From Oscillospiraceae bacterium (GTDB lineage: Bacteria > Bacillota > Clostridia > Oscillospirales > Butyricicoccaceae): DNA of 5,958 nt. This document shows positions 5,788 through 5,958 of this stretch, piece by piece; the first letter of the stretch is position 1, and each line of letters opens with the position of its first letter. The position numbers and the translations under genes were made by a program. The stretch spans positions 1 through 5,958 of the forward strand of contig CADBTM010000099.1 in NCBI GenBank assembly GCA_902797555.1, in the 5' to 3' direction. The notes under the pieces were generated by a model. That model did no database searches and was not told the DNA's origin. It saw nothing but the letters and a program-made list of their open reading frames with translations.

Positions 5788-5820
5788 GAAGGAGGCACTT
5801 CGTAAGGAAGTGCCTCCTTC
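5788..5820 (+). terminator. Perfect 14-bp hairpin, probable operon terminator
   Basis: GAAGGAGGCACTTC (5788-5801) pairs without mismatch with GAAGTGCCTCCTTC (5807-5820) around GTAAG. It sits between the end of the peptidase gene and the promoter of the next gene, where a terminator is expected. The following bases are CCTTTG, not a proper U-tract, so termination may be partial or Rho-dependent. On the minus strand the nearest T-run is 8 bases past the stem. It may alternatively be another dispersed palindrome. Confidence 0.45.
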
Positions 5821-5838
5821 CCTTTGAAAGTAGGGTAG

Positions 5839-5867
5839 TTGACTACGAGGGTCAGGATTGGTACAAT
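5839..5867 (+). promoter_or_regulatory. Near-consensus promoter of the right-edge gene
   Basis: TTGACT (5839-5844, five of six) and TACAAT (5862-5867, five of six) stand exactly 17 bases apart. TGG directly before the -10 box adds an extended -10. The start is expected near 5873-5875, giving a leader of about 30 bases. A palindrome, GTAGT-TG-ACTAC (5835-5846), overlaps the -35 box and could be a short operator. This promoter separates the last gene from the operon before it. Confidence 0.8.
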
Positions 5868-5903
5868 GATTAAAACAAATCGTAATTTACGGAGGTCAGC
5901 ATT

Positions 5904-5958
5904 ATGATACATCTTGAAAAGCTTACCTATGAGAACTTTGACGACGTCTTTGAACTCA
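5904..5958 (+). CDS. Start of a gene cut by the right edge (possibly GNAT acetyltransferase)
   Basis: Only 18 codons are inside the window: MIHLEKLTYENFDDVFEL. GGAGGT (5891-5896) lies about 8 bases before the ATG, and a near-consensus promoter is just upstream, so the start is convincing. The pattern M-I-x-L-x-K-L-T-x-E-N-x-x-x-V resembles the first strand and turn of GNAT N-acetyltransferases. That is a guess from a very short stretch, and any other family is possible. Confidence 0.7.
   Translation, partial: MIHLEKLTYENFDDVFEL

Overview
The window looks like chromosomal DNA from a GC-rich Clostridia-type Firmicute, most likely a gut Oscillospiraceae/Ruminococcaceae member. The grounds are strong Shine-Dalgarno sites, GC-rich third codon positions, a PgcA-type phospho-sugar mutase, an aldo/keto reductase with a ferredoxin tail, and a family of small double-hairpin intergenic repeats of a kind I associate with that group. 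The taxon is an inference, because no rRNA or marker gene is present.

Layout. Bases 1-592 hold no convincing complete gene. They contain an open hydrophobic reading frame at the left edge on the minus strand, three related palindromic repeat units (about 104-289), a strong hairpin terminator (311-342), a 17-base tandem duplication, and a sigma-A-type promoter (518-547) for the genes to the right. On the minus strand, an extended -10 promoter at 424-432, a 5' hairpin, a CU-rich stretch and the 311-342 terminator line up as a possible small RNA of about 108 nt. This is the most novel-looking item here.

Bases 593-5703 are four genes on the plus strand separated by 16, 18 and 31 bases, with no promoter or terminator seen between them, so probably one operon. 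In order they are a cytosolic phosphoglucomutase/phosphomannomutase, a small single-pass membrane protein with a possible NTF2-like outer domain, an aldo/keto reductase-family oxidoreductase with two [4Fe-4S] cluster motifs, and a secreted, C-terminally membrane-anchored C39-type cysteine peptidase. Mutase and reductase would act in the cytosol; the second and fourth products have domains outside the membrane. A shared pathway is not obvious. One speculative link is cell-envelope glycan precursor supply together with envelope proteins.

Bases 5704-5903 hold a fourth, truncated copy of the repeat, a perfect 14-bp hairpin (probable operon end), and a near-consensus extended -10 promoter with a small palindrome over its -35 box. 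That promoter leads to a gene cut off by the right edge after 18 codons; its start resembles GNAT acetyltransferases.
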